From NCBI RefSeq assembly GCF_007273535.1, contig NZ_CM017505.1, positions 1-64,000 of the forward strand: a stretch of 64,000 nucleotides of DNA, in the 5' to 3' direction. Origin of the DNA: Niallia circulans (lineage in GTDB: Bacteria > Bacillota > Bacilli > Bacillales > Cytobacillaceae). Numbering within the stretch: the stretch's first letter is position 1; the number at the start of each line of letters is the position of its first letter. Positions 16,617 through 25,155 of the stretch are shown one piece after another. Made by a program: the position numbers and the translations under genes. The notes beneath the pieces were generated by a model. It was not told the origin of the DNA, searched no databases, and worked only from the letters and a program-made list of their open reading frames with translations.

Positions 16617-16979
16617 TTAGTCTTTCATATCTTTGTTTAGGTAATAGTGCAGCAGCTTTTCACAGTTGTTTCTAAGGTTAGCATTAAAGTATCTGTGTTT
16701 TTCATGATAACCCTTATAGTAAAAATCATATTCCGTAAAAACCCCGTCATTATAGCCTGGAACAGTCTTCATGTTAATCTTACGCATACCATCCTTTACC
16801 TTTTTTAGATCCTTTTGTACCTTCAGCATCGTAAATTCAATCAGATGTAAATAAACTAACTTGATTTTGAAGGAGGCTTTTTCTGTTACTTTGCGATCAT
16901 ATTCCAGGACCGACAGTACTAAAGGTAAATAGATGGATTGTTCTAATATACTTCTATGTTCTTCAGATATTTTGGTCAT
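16617..16979 (-). CDS. Hypothetical protein, 120 aa
   Basis: A mostly helical, basic protein (EHRSILEQSIYLPLVLSVLE, then FTEYDFYYKGYHEKHRYFN) that looks like a conserved Firmicutes protein of unknown function. It converges on the ligase gene, and their terminator region is shared. No signal peptide or membrane segment is seen. Confidence 0.55.
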   Translation of the reverse strand: MTKISEEHRSILEQSIYLPLVLSVLEYDRKVTEKASFKIKLVYLHLIEFTMLKVQKDLKKVKDGMRKINMKTVPGYNDGVFTEYDFYYKGYHEKHRYFNANLRNNCEKLLHYYLNKDMKD

Positions 16980-17100
16980 TTTTTACACTTCCTAAAATGA
17001 AAAATGTTCATATATGACTCTAATATAAGGGAACGTAAGTTCTTATTCAAGCTAATTGATTTTAAATTTGTTTTTATGGGTTTTATTAATATTATGCCCT

Positions 17101-17134
17101 GACCCCTTGGAGTTCATTAACCCAGGGGTTTTTT
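17101..17134 (+). terminator. Terminator between rep and the 120-aa gene
   Basis: ACCCCTTGG pairs with CCCAGGGGT and is followed by six T in the plus direction, so it would stop rightward transcription entering the rep gene from behind. Confidence 0.65.
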
Positions 17135-17229
17135 GTTATATGGTTTTATTTATCCCAATAAAAATGTCTTTATGTAATGTTATTAAACACTGGGTGCGTA
17201 AATTTATTTATTAACATAGAAAAAAGAAC

Positions 17230-18435
17230 CTACTTAGTAGTATAGGTTCCAGAGCTAATTTTCCTATTAAGTTCATTGTATAACCTTTCAGTTATTTCTA
17301 AACCTTTCTCATCCCAAATTATGTTAGCCTCTTTTTCACCAAAATAATTCTCCAGAATCTTCACTACATCTTTTCGATGCATATAATGTGGTATCTTTTC
17401 AATTCTTGTTACCTTCCTTTTCGGTAACTTACTTAAAATAAATTCACGAATGGCTTTTTCAAGAAGAATAGATTTATCTTCTATGAATTCTTTATTAATA
17501 TCATTACTTGAACTCATTTTCGGTAGTACAGACGAGATATAACCTATAGGATTCTTTATACTGGCATCATATTTAATAGACTCCATAAGCTCTACAATAT
17601 TTTCTTTCCCATAATTCAGCCATTCATTAATAAGTTTTTTATTTAAATTTAATCCTAATTTCAAGCCTAATTTTTGAATATCTATAACTTCTTCCGATTC
17701 AACTACTTCAACCATTTTTTCTTCTATTTCTAATATGTTTTCTGAAGAATTATTCGTTTTTATTTTAAACTTAATTTTATGTATCGAACGTCCTTTTCGG
17801 ATTGTATCATATGTAAAGGAAATATCAGTTTTTTGAGCAATTTCTGCTTGCGCATGATCTATTACTCTCTGTCTAAAATTAATCCAATTAGGATATTTGT
17901 TATCTGCCCCTAACTTAGCTCTAAGTTCTTCTACAGTAAACGTCCTCTCAGTTAACCCCTCATAACTTTTCAAAAGCTCATATAGGCGAATAGAATAGTT
18001 ACTCCGGAGGTGAATGATATTACCTAGTTTGTACTTTGTGAATTTTTGGTTAAGGAATAGAAAAAAAGGTTTTAAATCGGGATCAAATCGAACAGTAACA
18101 GAACCCTCATTTACATTATATGTAGCTTTAGATAGCCAAGCTATACGAGTTGGTTTACCTTCAGGATTTATAAATAAAAAAGGCTGCATTAATTTAGTTG
18201 TTACTTTGTCTACCTCTTTATAAAGGTTTTTTGACTTAGATCCTATTAAGTTTCCAAATTGTTTGATTGAGAATGTATATGTTTGAAAGTCTTTATCGTT
18301 AGGGTGAATATTAGAAGCAATTACAGAAATAATTTTTTGTTCCATTACTCCTAATTTATATGTTGCTTCTATTATTGAGTTCGCTTTAGATACTAGGTTG
18401 GTATCTTTAAAAACAATTTCTCTATTATTTTCCAT
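17230..18435 (-). CDS. rep: Rep_3-family replication initiator
   Basis: A 401-residue plasmid initiator of the RepB/Rep_3 (PF01051) family. The N-terminal winged-helix unit spans about 1-120 (VSKANSIIEATYKLGVMEQKI is the typical opening) and the second about 120-225 (RSNYSIRLYELLKSYEG, then FTVEELRAKLGADNKYPNWINFRQRVI). These proteins bind iterons, and iterons of about 22 bp lie just upstream of the gene (18540-18865), so the gene is probably autoregulated. A 170-residue C-terminal extension has no clear match. ATG at 18435 follows AGGAG by about 12 nt. This gene marks the DNA as a theta-replicating plasmid. Confidence 0.9.
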   Translation of the reverse strand: MENNREIVFKDTNLVSKANSIIEATYKLGVMEQKIISVIASNIHPNDKDFQTYTFSIKQFGNLIGSKSKNLYKEVDKVTTKLMQPFLFINPEGKPTRIAWLSKATYNVNEGSVTVRFDPDLKPFFLFLNQKFTKYKLGNIIHLRSNYSIRLYELLKSYEGLTERTFTVEELRAKLGADNKYPNWINFRQRVIDHAQAEIAQKTDISFTYDTIRKGRSIHKIKFKIKTNNSSENILEIEEKMVEVVESEEVIDIQKLGLKLGLNLNKKLINEWLNYGKENIVELMESIKYDASIKNPIGYISSVLPKMSSSNDINKEFIEDKSILLEKAIREFILSKLPKRKVTRIEKIPHYMHRKDVVKILENYFGEKEANIIWDEKGLEITERLYNELNRKISSGTYTTK

Positions 18436-18539
18436 AATTCAATTAAACTCCTAGAAGGTTTGTTATATTTATATTAACTCACCTAAAAGCAAACGTAAAT
18501 CTCAAAATGTTTTATTTATAGAATTTTTTAATTTCACTA

Positions 18540-18562
18540 CACCCCAAAGATGTAGTGTTTTT
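18540..18562. repeat. Iteron next to rep
   Basis: A single iteron (ACCCCAAAGATGTAGTG) closest to the rep start, with CACTAC before it so that it can also fold as CACTAC/GTAGTG. Confidence 0.7.
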
Positions 18563-18622
18563 ATCTGCTCTTAAGTCAATCATTGCTTTTAATTTTCCAC
18601 TTATCCTAAAAATGTTTTAATT

Positions 18623-18865
18623 CACCCCAAAAATGTAGTGTTTTCACCCCGAAAACGTTGTGTTTCACCCCAAAAGTGTAGTGTTTTCTTACCCCAAGAA
18701 TGTAGTGTTTTCACCCCAAAAGTGTTGTGCTTTACCCCAAAAGTGTTGTGCTTTCACCCCAAAAGTGTTGTGCTTTTCAACCCCAAAAGTGTTGTGCTTT
18801 CACCCCAAAAGTGTTGTGCTTTGCCCCAAAAATGTAGTGTTTTCACCCCAAAAGTGTTGTGCTTT
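18623..18865. repeat. Iteron array (about 11 copies), replication origin
   Basis: About eleven direct repeats at 21-24 bp spacing with core CACCCCAAAAGTGTTGTGC or CACCCCAAAAATGTAGTG and T-rich joints. Both subtypes alternate: GTGTTGTGCTT dominates in the middle, ATGTAGTGTTTT at the edges. They lie directly upstream of a Rep_3 initiator gene and should be its binding sites and the plasmid origin. Confidence 0.9.
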
Positions 18866-19002
18866 ATTCCGTCTATCCTTACAGCCCCAAGGGTTTCGAG
18901 GGGCCGTAAACATGTTAAACAAGAGTAAACAAGTTAAATATAATTATATAAACAAGCACAAACAAACAGCAGAAGTGTACTAAATGATAATTTTATAATT
19001 CA

Positions 19003-19022
19003 GCCCCAAAAATGTAGTGTTT
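19003..19022. repeat. Remote iteron
   Basis: GCCCCAAAAATGTAGTGTTT, a lone iteron about 140 bp beyond the array. Confidence 0.75.
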
Positions 19023-19096
19023 ATTAATATCTAGGTATTTCATAGACACTTTACTCTCATAAAAAAGTAAAAACCTTTTTTAATTAATTTTTATAA

Positions 19097-19142
19097 AGCT
19101 TCACTTCTTTGAATAACTATAGTAGTTCAAAGAAGTGAAGCT
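19097..19142. other. Perfect 17-bp hairpin near the origin
   Basis: Arms AGCTTCACTTCTTTGAA / TTCAAAGAAGTGAAGCT with a 12-nt loop. There is only a weak T-tract, so besides termination it might serve as a single-strand initiation or structural site. Confidence 0.6.
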
Positions 19143-19387
19143 ATTCCTTTTGAAGTAGTTAGCCATTAGAAAACTTTCTTTATTAAACGAAGTATCAAGG
19201 CCCTAATAAAAGGAATGAAGAATGATATAGCAAACCCGATCCACTCTTTATTTTGAATCTAGATTCTTTAAAAATAGCAAATGACCTATTTAATAGTTTA
19301 AAAAAGTAAAAAAATCGGGTATGTGGTTAAACAGATTTGTCCACAATGCTCAATAGGTTTTTTTATTTTTATTTAATGTTAAAATAA

Positions 19388-19425
19388 GAAAAACCTCTTA
19401 CTTTTTGCCGAAAGTAAGAAGTTTA
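19388..19425 (-). terminator. Terminator of the 96-aa membrane protein gene
   Basis: AACCTCTTACTTT pairs with AAAGTAAGAAGTT with one mismatch. Confidence 0.65.
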
Positions 19426-19444
19426 AGTTAAGCTTAATTTGCCG

Positions 19445-19735
19445 TTAAGCTTTGTGTTTTGAAATTAGATGAGTTAATACAATTAGTCCTAATCCAACAC
19501 TATAAACATAAAGTAGTAAACATAAACCATAATCTAGAGTGACCATTCCATAAAACCAAAGGTTCTCTGACCCAAAACAGGATAGGACTAGTTGTTTAAT
19601 TCCCTTCTGGCAAATTTCATAGTTCATTAATAGGGTAAATCCTGCCATAAAGAATAGTACTGCCTTGATAAAATCTGTTGCCTTCTCATTTCCATTGCCG
19701 AATTTTCCGGCATAATAGTTCAATTCCTCTCTCAT
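19445..19735 (-). CDS. Two-helix membrane protein, 96 aa
   Basis: Two hydrophobic helices (about 24-42, AVLFFMAGFTLLMNY, and 62-88, VTLDYGLCLLLYVYSVGLGLIVL) and a short charged N-terminus. ATG at 19735 follows GGAGGA by 7 nt. Function unknown. It is a lone gene inside the replication region. Confidence 0.6.
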   Translation of the reverse strand: MREELNYYAGKFGNGNEKATDFIKAVLFFMAGFTLLMNYEICQKGIKQLVLSCFGSENLWFYGMVTLDYGLCLLLYVYSVGLGLIVLTHLISKHKA

Positions 19736-20388
19736 GTTTCTTCCTCCACTTAATAGTTTTATATATCTTTATCTACTTGGTTTGTATTGCTATATTACTG
19801 GATGAAAATAACCACTTCCCTTCAAATCCATTTTTAATTAAAAATCACAAGAATCATTAATTGAAATACTCCTATATAAGAGTTTATAAACTATGGCTCT
19901 TTTACAGGTTTCGACAGGATGTTTTATCAATTTACCCAATTTTATTAATATTATACAAAGACTTTTAGATATAAAATTAAAGTATTGAATATCTTCTGTA
20001 ATAATATTAACTAAGATTATTTATAAAAGCATTGTCCCTATAAAGAGCAATAAAGCAGCATGAAGTGCTGTGACTTACTTTTAAAATGAATATCTCAATT
20101 AATTACAGATTTCCTCATCAATGGTTTAATTTCTTCTAATTTGCTAACTAACTAGGTAAATAAATCCTCTTTATCGTTATTACCCGTAATTCTTTTATTT
20201 AATAACATCATAAATTTTATACCTCTAATATAATTCAATATGTTGTGTCAAAATATTATTCAACCCTTTTTTGGTACGTTATGCAACACTACCGTTGTAC
20301 ATAATAATACCCATTGAATATTCACTTTCGCGCACGTCCTTATACATTTATTACTAGGATTTGAACAGCTTATATTAAATTAGATTAA

Positions 20389-20406
20389 TCCCAAAAGTGT
20401 TGTGTT
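20389..20406. repeat. Remote iteron
   Basis: TCCCAAAAGTGTTGTGTT, a single copy about 1.5 kb from the array. Confidence 0.65.
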
Positions 20407-21533
20407 AATTACTAGTCAAAGCATAAGCACAACCTAATCATGGTCCAAATAAGTATTACTAAACCCGTTTGTTTTAATTAATACATACTTTTTTTACTTT
20501 CCTTACTTCCTTCCTTTTCTCTATTTAGAGTAGACACTATTTTTTATTTCTAACATAAACATTCACTTAAAATAGATTGTTGTTTTTAAGTTTTAGCTGT
20601 TCTCAATAAATTTAAATCTTTCTCACCTTTTTAATTTGCTATGTAACATTTAAATTCAACTTTTTTCTGCTACTAACTAGCCCATGTCTCCTTTTAATAA
20701 TTAAAGACAACAAATTCAATTAAAGGTGAGGTGAAAATTACTATCTACTTATTAGGTGGCAAAGGTTAACCTTTTTCATCAATTTCATCCATTTATTTAA
20801 ACATTTATACTTGATTTTCAAATGTGAAATGTTGATAGATAAGAGTTTTGAAAAAAAAACATGTGAATCCTATTTTGTTGCAATTAAGGAAGATTCCAAC
20901 TATATTATTTCTTTCTTCACTTATAGGTGGCATTTGTCAACATAACATTTAAAAATTGACGTCTTTTCAGTGCTCTTTAAAGAAATACAAATGATCAAAA
21001 AGCTGATATATCAGTATTTCAAAAAAAAATTCAGCTGAACGCGACAGTTTATTAAAAATGGTGCATTCAAATGAGTTATATATAAAATATAAGAAATGTG
21101 AGTCGTTTTTTAACTAGAAATTAAAAAATATACTAAAAAGCCTTCAAAAATCTGCTTACATATATTTATATACGTTTTTATTCTCCTTTTTTAAACTCTT
21201 TATATTTTTTATATGGATATCAGAGTTATATTACATAATTATAGCTAAACGTTGATATTTCATTGTGAACAATCGCACCCTCGGTGAGAGAATCTTCCTC
21301 ATATAACGTGAGTAATCTTAGTAATCATACTCTTTCCCCTCAGCATGAGGCTGTTATATCTACTAAAAATACTAGTACGGTGGATTAGTAACGATTATGT
21401 GAACTATCCTTAATTAGGTATACACGTGCATCACCGAATCTTAAACTTTTCTCCCTAATAACCACTAAACTGTGTTGTGCTTTGTTAGCTACTAGACTTA
21501 CGCGCAGCTTGTTATAGAGATCCAGGTGAAGCA

Positions 21534-21555
21534 CACCCCGAGAATGTAGTGTTTT
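21534..21555. repeat. Remote iteron
   Basis: CACCCCGAGAATGTAGTG followed by TTTT, a single full-length copy about 2.7 kb from the array. Confidence 0.75.
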
Positions 21556-22036
21556 ATTAGTTCTTCACGGCTCTCACCTCCCTTCGTACAAATTGTCGCA
21601 CTATAAGTAAGTTTTGTTGCGATTGGATTTTTTACTAATAGGTATTAAATGATTAATTATCATTCACTTTGATAGAGTTATAGTTAAAAGAAAATGATTG
21701 TGGGATAATTTTTTTTATTTTTTTCCTTCATTTCTTCAATGGGTTTTAATTGAAACCAATTATGCATGTTCTTGCAAGTTTGTACTTTTTAGGACATTAA
21801 ATAAAAATTAGTGTCTCTACTCTCTAAAGTGAAACTTATAAGAAAAAAATAAACCAATTTTAAAAAAAAGTTACTTAGAAAAAATCGATCACTCAGAAAA
21901 TTCCATACCCCTATACTTGATATAACGCATTACTAAAAAAAAATGGACAGATTATTTTCACGAAATAGTCGTGCACACCCTATTTTCTTTATTGAAGTTA
22001 TAGGACTGATTAAGTGAAAGTGTGGACTTGGTCCAA

Positions 22037-22102
22037 AAAAAAGAAAAATCCTAATGAAACTTGCAATTATGCATTGCAAATAAACGGATTTTTCTTTTTT
22101 TA
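22037..22102. terminator. Long bidirectional hairpin
   Basis: Perfect arms of about 16 bp (AAAAAAAGAAAAATCC / GGATTTTTCTTTTTTT) with an inner TTGCAA/TTGCAA dyad. Confidence 0.6.
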
Positions 22103-22256
22103 TTTGGTTTTGTTGCTTTACTTGCGCTTACCCGTAATCCTTTTTTTAAAGGATTACAATCAATGCATTGAAAGGCATTTATAGGAAAAGGTCAAACTTA
22201 AGCACTGGATATTAACAAGGAATAATCTCCTTCTTTATTGAATATATGATATCTAT

Positions 22257-22379
22257 ATGTTAGGATTATATCATAAAGGAAGTGAGGAAATAATTGAATA
22301 CAAATGTTTAGATTGTAATTATTCAGAATTAGAATCAAGAATAATCCCTTATCACAGGTGCCCTAAATGTAATCAATAA
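22257..22379 (+). CDS. Possible zinc-ribbon micro-protein, 40 aa
   Basis: The frame carries CLDC and CPKC pairs 17 residues apart, a zinc-ribbon pattern, and ends in TAA at 22379. The ATG at 22257 has no ribosome site. GGAAGTGAGG lies 3 nt before in-frame ATA/ATT codons, so a shorter product with a rare start is possible. Family unknown. Confidence 0.35.
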   Translation: MLGLYHKGSEEIIEYKCLDCNYSELESRIIPYHRCPKCNQ

Positions 22380-22523
22380 TTGAATGCCGAGGAGGAATAG
22401 AGAAAGGTTGGGACTAAGTACCACTCATTACTGCACTTAATAAATCAGAGATAAATAGACTTATAGAGAAAGCATTATATGCTAAATAAACAATCACTCA
22501 AAAGATGAAAGTAGGATTATACA

Positions 22524-22826
22524 ATGAGTAAACAAAAACCTTTAAAATCTGTAAAATACATATTAAACTTCTTCCCTTTTCTAAAGGGATATATTGAAGA
22601 GAATAATAAATTACCTAAAGGGACATTATCAGAAAAGGAAAAGATTTTTCTTAAAATGATTAAGTTTTTTCAAATGCCAGGAGAAACAGGTTTTAACTAT
22701 CAATTAATATATTTGCACTTAAAAAATGAAGAAGTTGTAATTGCTCATAAGGCCATGGATATTTTCGCAAAATATGATTCCTATATGATTAGAAAGCCAA
22801 CAATAATAATGACACGGAAACAATGA
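22524..22826 (+). CDS. Hypothetical protein, 100 aa
   Basis: A basic, helical protein with no recognised domain (KSVKYILNFFPFLKGYIEE, GFNYQLIYLHLKNEEVVIAH). GTAGGA precedes the ATG weakly. A good terminator (22832-22876) follows, supporting a real unit. Confidence 0.5.
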   Translation: MSKQKPLKSVKYILNFFPFLKGYIEENNKLPKGTLSEKEKIFLKMIKFFQMPGETGFNYQLIYLHLKNEEVVIAHKAMDIFAKYDSYMIRKPTIIMTRKQ

Positions 22827-22831
22827 CCTAT

Positions 22832-22876
22832 GCTTGTGTGTAAGCTTACAAGGCTGCGCACAAGCCTTTTTATAAG
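22832..22876 (+). terminator. Terminator
   Basis: GCTTGTG pairs with CACAAGC and is followed by CTTTTTAT. Confidence 0.7.
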
Positions 22877-22926
22877 GAGTAAATCATTAATTAAAGACCT
22901 TGAATACTGAGGACTTAGAGTCTTTG

Positions 22927-22962
22927 TTATAGAAATTCTATACATGTATAGAATTTCTATAA
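22927..22962. promoter_or_regulatory. 36-bp perfect palindrome (operator candidate)
   Basis: The 36 bases are identical to their own reverse complement (centre TATACATGTATA, outer arms TTATAGAAATTC). A second small dyad AAGTAT/ATACTT (22962-22979) overlaps a possible -10 TATACT. It lies upstream of the 241-residue DNA-binding-like protein gene and is likely its regulatory site. Confidence 0.7.
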
Positions 22963-23026
22963 AGTATGGTATTATACTTACATATCATTAGTGGATTTTT
23001 CTTCTTTTGATTGATTGTTTATTTTA

Positions 23027-23057
23027 CCTTGAATTTAAATTCAGGGCTTTTTTTTTG
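23027..23057 (+). terminator. Leader terminator (attenuator)
   Basis: CCTTGAATTT pairs with AAATTCAGGG (one wobble) and is followed by nine T. It lies between the palindrome and the start codon at 23085, inside the expected leader. Confidence 0.7.
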
Positions 23058-23084
23058 ATTATATCCATATGAAAAGGTGTAAAT

Positions 23085-23810
23085 ATGAAAAATTACCATT
23101 TTAACTTAAGTTTAAGTTTATTAAAAGCTATAAAAACTATAACCTCTAGTCATATAGGGAGAACTGCATTCAGAAATTATTTATTATATGAGTATGCATT
23201 AAATAAAGAAATGGATCTGGAATTAGACCAATCCAAATATAGTTCTTATACAATACGGTTACGAGATGTAGAGATAAACAAAATTAATCTAATCATTTCA
23301 AAAGCAAATCAAAACAGTTGGAATATTGACCGATCTCAAGTATTAAATGATATCATTTCTAAGTTTAGTGAGAAAATTAAGGAAAACCCATTATCTAAAC
23401 CTGAAATACACAAACAAAGGTTTTCTATTCCAGCAGGAACTAAAGAAAGATTAGGGAATTTTCTTTTGGACGGAACATTAGTTAATGAATTATCAAGTTT
23501 TATATTAGATGAGTACAAACCAACTAATGACTTTAACAGCATGAGAAGCCAAGAACAGGAAGAAATATTTGTAGTAACGGATAAGGAAGTATTTGATAAA
23601 TTAGATGATTATGCAACATCTTTTGGCTTCCAAAAAGGCGGTAGAGCCAAAATGTTTAGAAATGCATTATTAAATTTCGAGGAAAAGTTAATGGAGGACT
23701 CCCCTAAAAAGTTAATTCTTAGTCAGGAACTTGAAAGAATAATATTAGAATTCAAGAAGATTGAAGATATTGACAATATAAGGGAAGTTGTTAATTCCTA
23801 TCTAATTTAA
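23085..23810 (+). CDS. Probable tandem ribbon-helix-helix protein, 241 aa
   Basis: No named family is recognised. The sequence reads as four similar units of about 45-60 residues. Each has a short strand and then two helices: YHFNLSLSLLKAIKTI.., YTIRLRDVEINKINLI.., QRFSIPAGTKERLGNF.., and EIFVVTDKEVFDKLDDYA... This is the MetJ/Arc layout normally found in dimers of short proteins. AAAAGGTG precedes the ATG by 6 nt. Upstream lie a 36-bp perfect palindrome and a terminator in the leader. It could be a plasmid copy-control or partition regulator; this is inference. Confidence 0.55.
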   Translation: MKNYHFNLSLSLLKAIKTITSSHIGRTAFRNYLLYEYALNKEMDLELDQSKYSSYTIRLRDVEINKINLIISKANQNSWNIDRSQVLNDIISKFSEKIKENPLSKPEIHKQRFSIPAGTKERLGNFLLDGTLVNELSSFILDEYKPTNDFNSMRSQEQEEIFVVTDKEVFDKLDDYATSFGFQKGGRAKMFRNALLNFEEKLMEDSPKKLILSQELERIILEFKKIEDIDNIREVVNSYLI

Positions 23811-23818
23811 AATAACAG

Positions 23819-23890
23819 TAAACGCTATGCGTTTATACGCGTGTTTGTTTGTTATAAATATTGATTTAATAAGGTTTTGTGCGTTTTTCT
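23819..23890. repeat. AACGCTATGCGTT repeat region, copy 1
   Basis: AAACGCTATGCGTTT (a 15-bp dyad AAACGC/GCGTTT) and, farther on, TTTAATAAGGTTTTGTGCGTTT. A diverged copy lies at 27311-27383. Confidence 0.5.
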
Positions 23891-23962
23891 TATTTACAAA
23901 TTACAGCAACATCATTGTTTAATACTGCTAGAAGGTGAGCAATATTAATAAATATATCTCCT

Positions 23963-23995
23963 AACAAAGCACTCTTATTAGAGTGTTTTTTTGTT
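23963..23995 (+). terminator. Terminator
   Basis: GCACTC pairs with GAGTG and is followed by seven T. Confidence 0.7.
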
Positions 23996-24079
23996 AACTT
24001 TTAGTAGTTTTTCCATATTTATTGATTCTAATTTTTGTTAATATTGATTTAGAATATAACATTTTGAGGGAGATTTTAA

Positions 24080-24220
24080 ATGAAGAAAATTTTATTTTTT
24101 ATTGGATTAATTGCATTAATAATTTTGGGACTTAATAACGATAGCTCCGTGGCTTCGGGCATAGATTCTTTCGTAGTATTTATGGCTACCTGGACTGAGT
24201 TTCTTTGGTCATTTATATGA
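24080..24220 (+). CDS. Small membrane or secreted peptide, 46 aa
   Basis: ATG at 24080 follows GAGGGAG by 7 nt. The N-terminus MKKILFFIGLIALIILGL is a membrane helix or signal segment, followed by NNDSSVASGIDSFVVFMATW. Function unknown. It ends in a terminator shared with the converging gene. Confidence 0.55.
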   Translation: MKKILFFIGLIALIILGLNNDSSVASGIDSFVVFMATWTEFLWSFI

Positions 24221-24246
24221 GAAGAAGAATTTATCCTTCTTCTCAT
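24219..24246. terminator. Bidirectional terminator
   Basis: GAGAAGAAG pairs with CTTCTTCTC and separates two converging genes. Confidence 0.75.
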
Positions 24247-24620
24247 TTTAATTCCTCTTTAACCGTTTCTATTACCTTACTACTAACAGCAAGCAAGTTA
24301 TCTTTATATTGATCTAAAAGATGATAAAAGACTTCCTTATCAACTTGTTTTTCCCACTTCATCATTCTTTCGGTTCTCATAACTTTAATCGCTTCTTTAC
24401 TTAAAGTAGACAAGCTTAATTCTCTTCCATCTGCTTCAACGATTTCAGTAGTTGTCATTATTTTGTTATCTTTAATGTCTGTAACATCTATTGAGAAATT
24501 TATTGAATCCAGGTACATATTTTTTACTTCTGTAGTTAATAATAAATAAGTTCTGGATATTGTATATGTACTTACAGGAAATGAAGGAAACCCTTCACCT
24601 ACATATATATTATTTTTCAT
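24243..24620 (-). CDS. Hypothetical protein, 125 aa
   Basis: An unrecognised soluble protein with a mixed strand/helix pattern (YTISRTYLLLTTEVKNMYLD, TEIVEADGRELSLSTLSKEA). It lies downstream of the parM-parR operon in the same orientation, beyond a terminator. ATG at 24620 follows GGGAGGAAG. Confidence 0.5.
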   Translation of the reverse strand: MKNNIYVGEGFPSFPVSTYTISRTYLLLTTEVKNMYLDSINFSIDVTDIKDNKIMTTTEIVEADGRELSLSTLSKEAIKVMRTERMMKWEKQVDKEVFYHLLDQYKDNLLAVSSKVIETVKEELK

Positions 24621-24654
24621 ATCTTCCTCCCCTATCCTATAACATTTTCGTTAA

Positions 24655-24702
24655 TAAAAAAGATACCGGTTTTTATTTTAATAAAATGCGGTATCTTTTT
24701 TT
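24655..24702 (-). terminator. Terminator of the parM-parR operon
   Basis: AAAAGATACCG pairs with CGGTATCTTTT around an AT-rich loop. A diverged copy lies at 27015-27062. Confidence 0.8.
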
Positions 24703-24709
24703 ATTTATA

Positions 24710-25141
24710 TTAAAAATCGCCATATGATGCCACAGTTTCGTTCATAGAGCTTATAACATTCTCTGACTTAATCTCTAATTCCTTTTCATTTAGCGCCTTT
24801 CCTTTAACTTCAGGAACTTCATTTTTAGAAAAATCCTCTTGAATAGTACTTATAAATTGCTGTCCATGAAATGCTTCAGCGAGCCCATCAACTTTATTTT
24901 CAAGCCCACTGACCTTATCTAAAATTAAAGATAAGCTAGAAATTAATTGATCTACTTTCTTCTCTTTTGCTTCAAGTGAAGAAAGGCTTGATATTATCTG
25001 ATCCATTTGCTTTTCTTTTTCCACAAGACTTACAACATAAGGTGTAAGTCTTCTGGAATCCCCTTTTTCTGCAAGAATCTGATAAACATCTTCAGGCATC
25101 TTATTAACAGTCAGGCTAAGTCTTGGTTTTTTTGTAGTCAT
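24710..25141 (-). CDS. parR: ParR-like partition adaptor
   Basis: 143 residues, placed 15 bp downstream of the actin-like gene. The first about 45 residues (RLSLTVNKMPEDVYQILAEK, LTPYVVSLVEKE) look like a ribbon-helix-helix DNA-binding unit. A heptad coiled coil follows (about 45-90, with a repeated ISSLSSLEAKEKKVDQLISS pattern), and the C-terminus is acidic and flexible. In type II partition, ParR binds the centromere and nucleates ParM filaments. The candidate centromere repeats lie upstream of this operon at 26749-26947. Identity is inferred from position and architecture. Confidence 0.7.
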   Translation of the reverse strand: MTTKKPRLSLTVNKMPEDVYQILAEKGDSRRLTPYVVSLVEKEKQMDQIISSLSSLEAKEKKVDQLISSLSLILDKVSGLENKVDGLAEAFHGQQFISTIQEDFSKNEVPEVKGKALNEKELEIKSENVISSMNETVASYGDF

Positions 25142-25155
25142 AATATCCCTACTTT

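Larger units (their letters stand above)
18866..19444. other. Non-coding origin-flanking region
   Basis: Holds a remote iteron (19003-19022), a 17-bp perfect hairpin (19097-19142) and a DnaA-box-like TTGTCCACA (19337-19345). Together with the iteron array this fits a theta origin. Confidence 0.5.
19736..22256. other. Large non-coding region with remote iterons
   Basis: About 2.5 kb with no credible gene on either strand. It holds remote iterons at 20389-20406 and 21534-21555 (plus a half site TGTTGTGCTT near 21472), a 14-bp palindrome AAAGGTTAACCTTT (20761-20774), two related segments TAGGTGGCA..TYAAC (20749-20770 and 20922-20944), and long hairpins at 22037-22102 and about 22132-22156. It is probably replication-control or incompatibility DNA. 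Confidence 0.5.

Noticed and set aside
18623..18865. CRISPR-like array
   Set aside because: Repeats are adjoining at about 22 bp with no unique spacers, and they sit before a Rep_3 gene. They are iterons.
18638..18983. Two overlapping plus-strand frames of 96 and 107 codons
   Set aside because: They run through the iteron array. Their repetitive Pro/Lys/Val/Cys text is just the repeat read in two phases, and no ribosome site is present.
19678..19860. A 60-codon plus-strand frame
   Set aside because: Antisense to the start of the 96-aa membrane protein gene and without a ribosome site.
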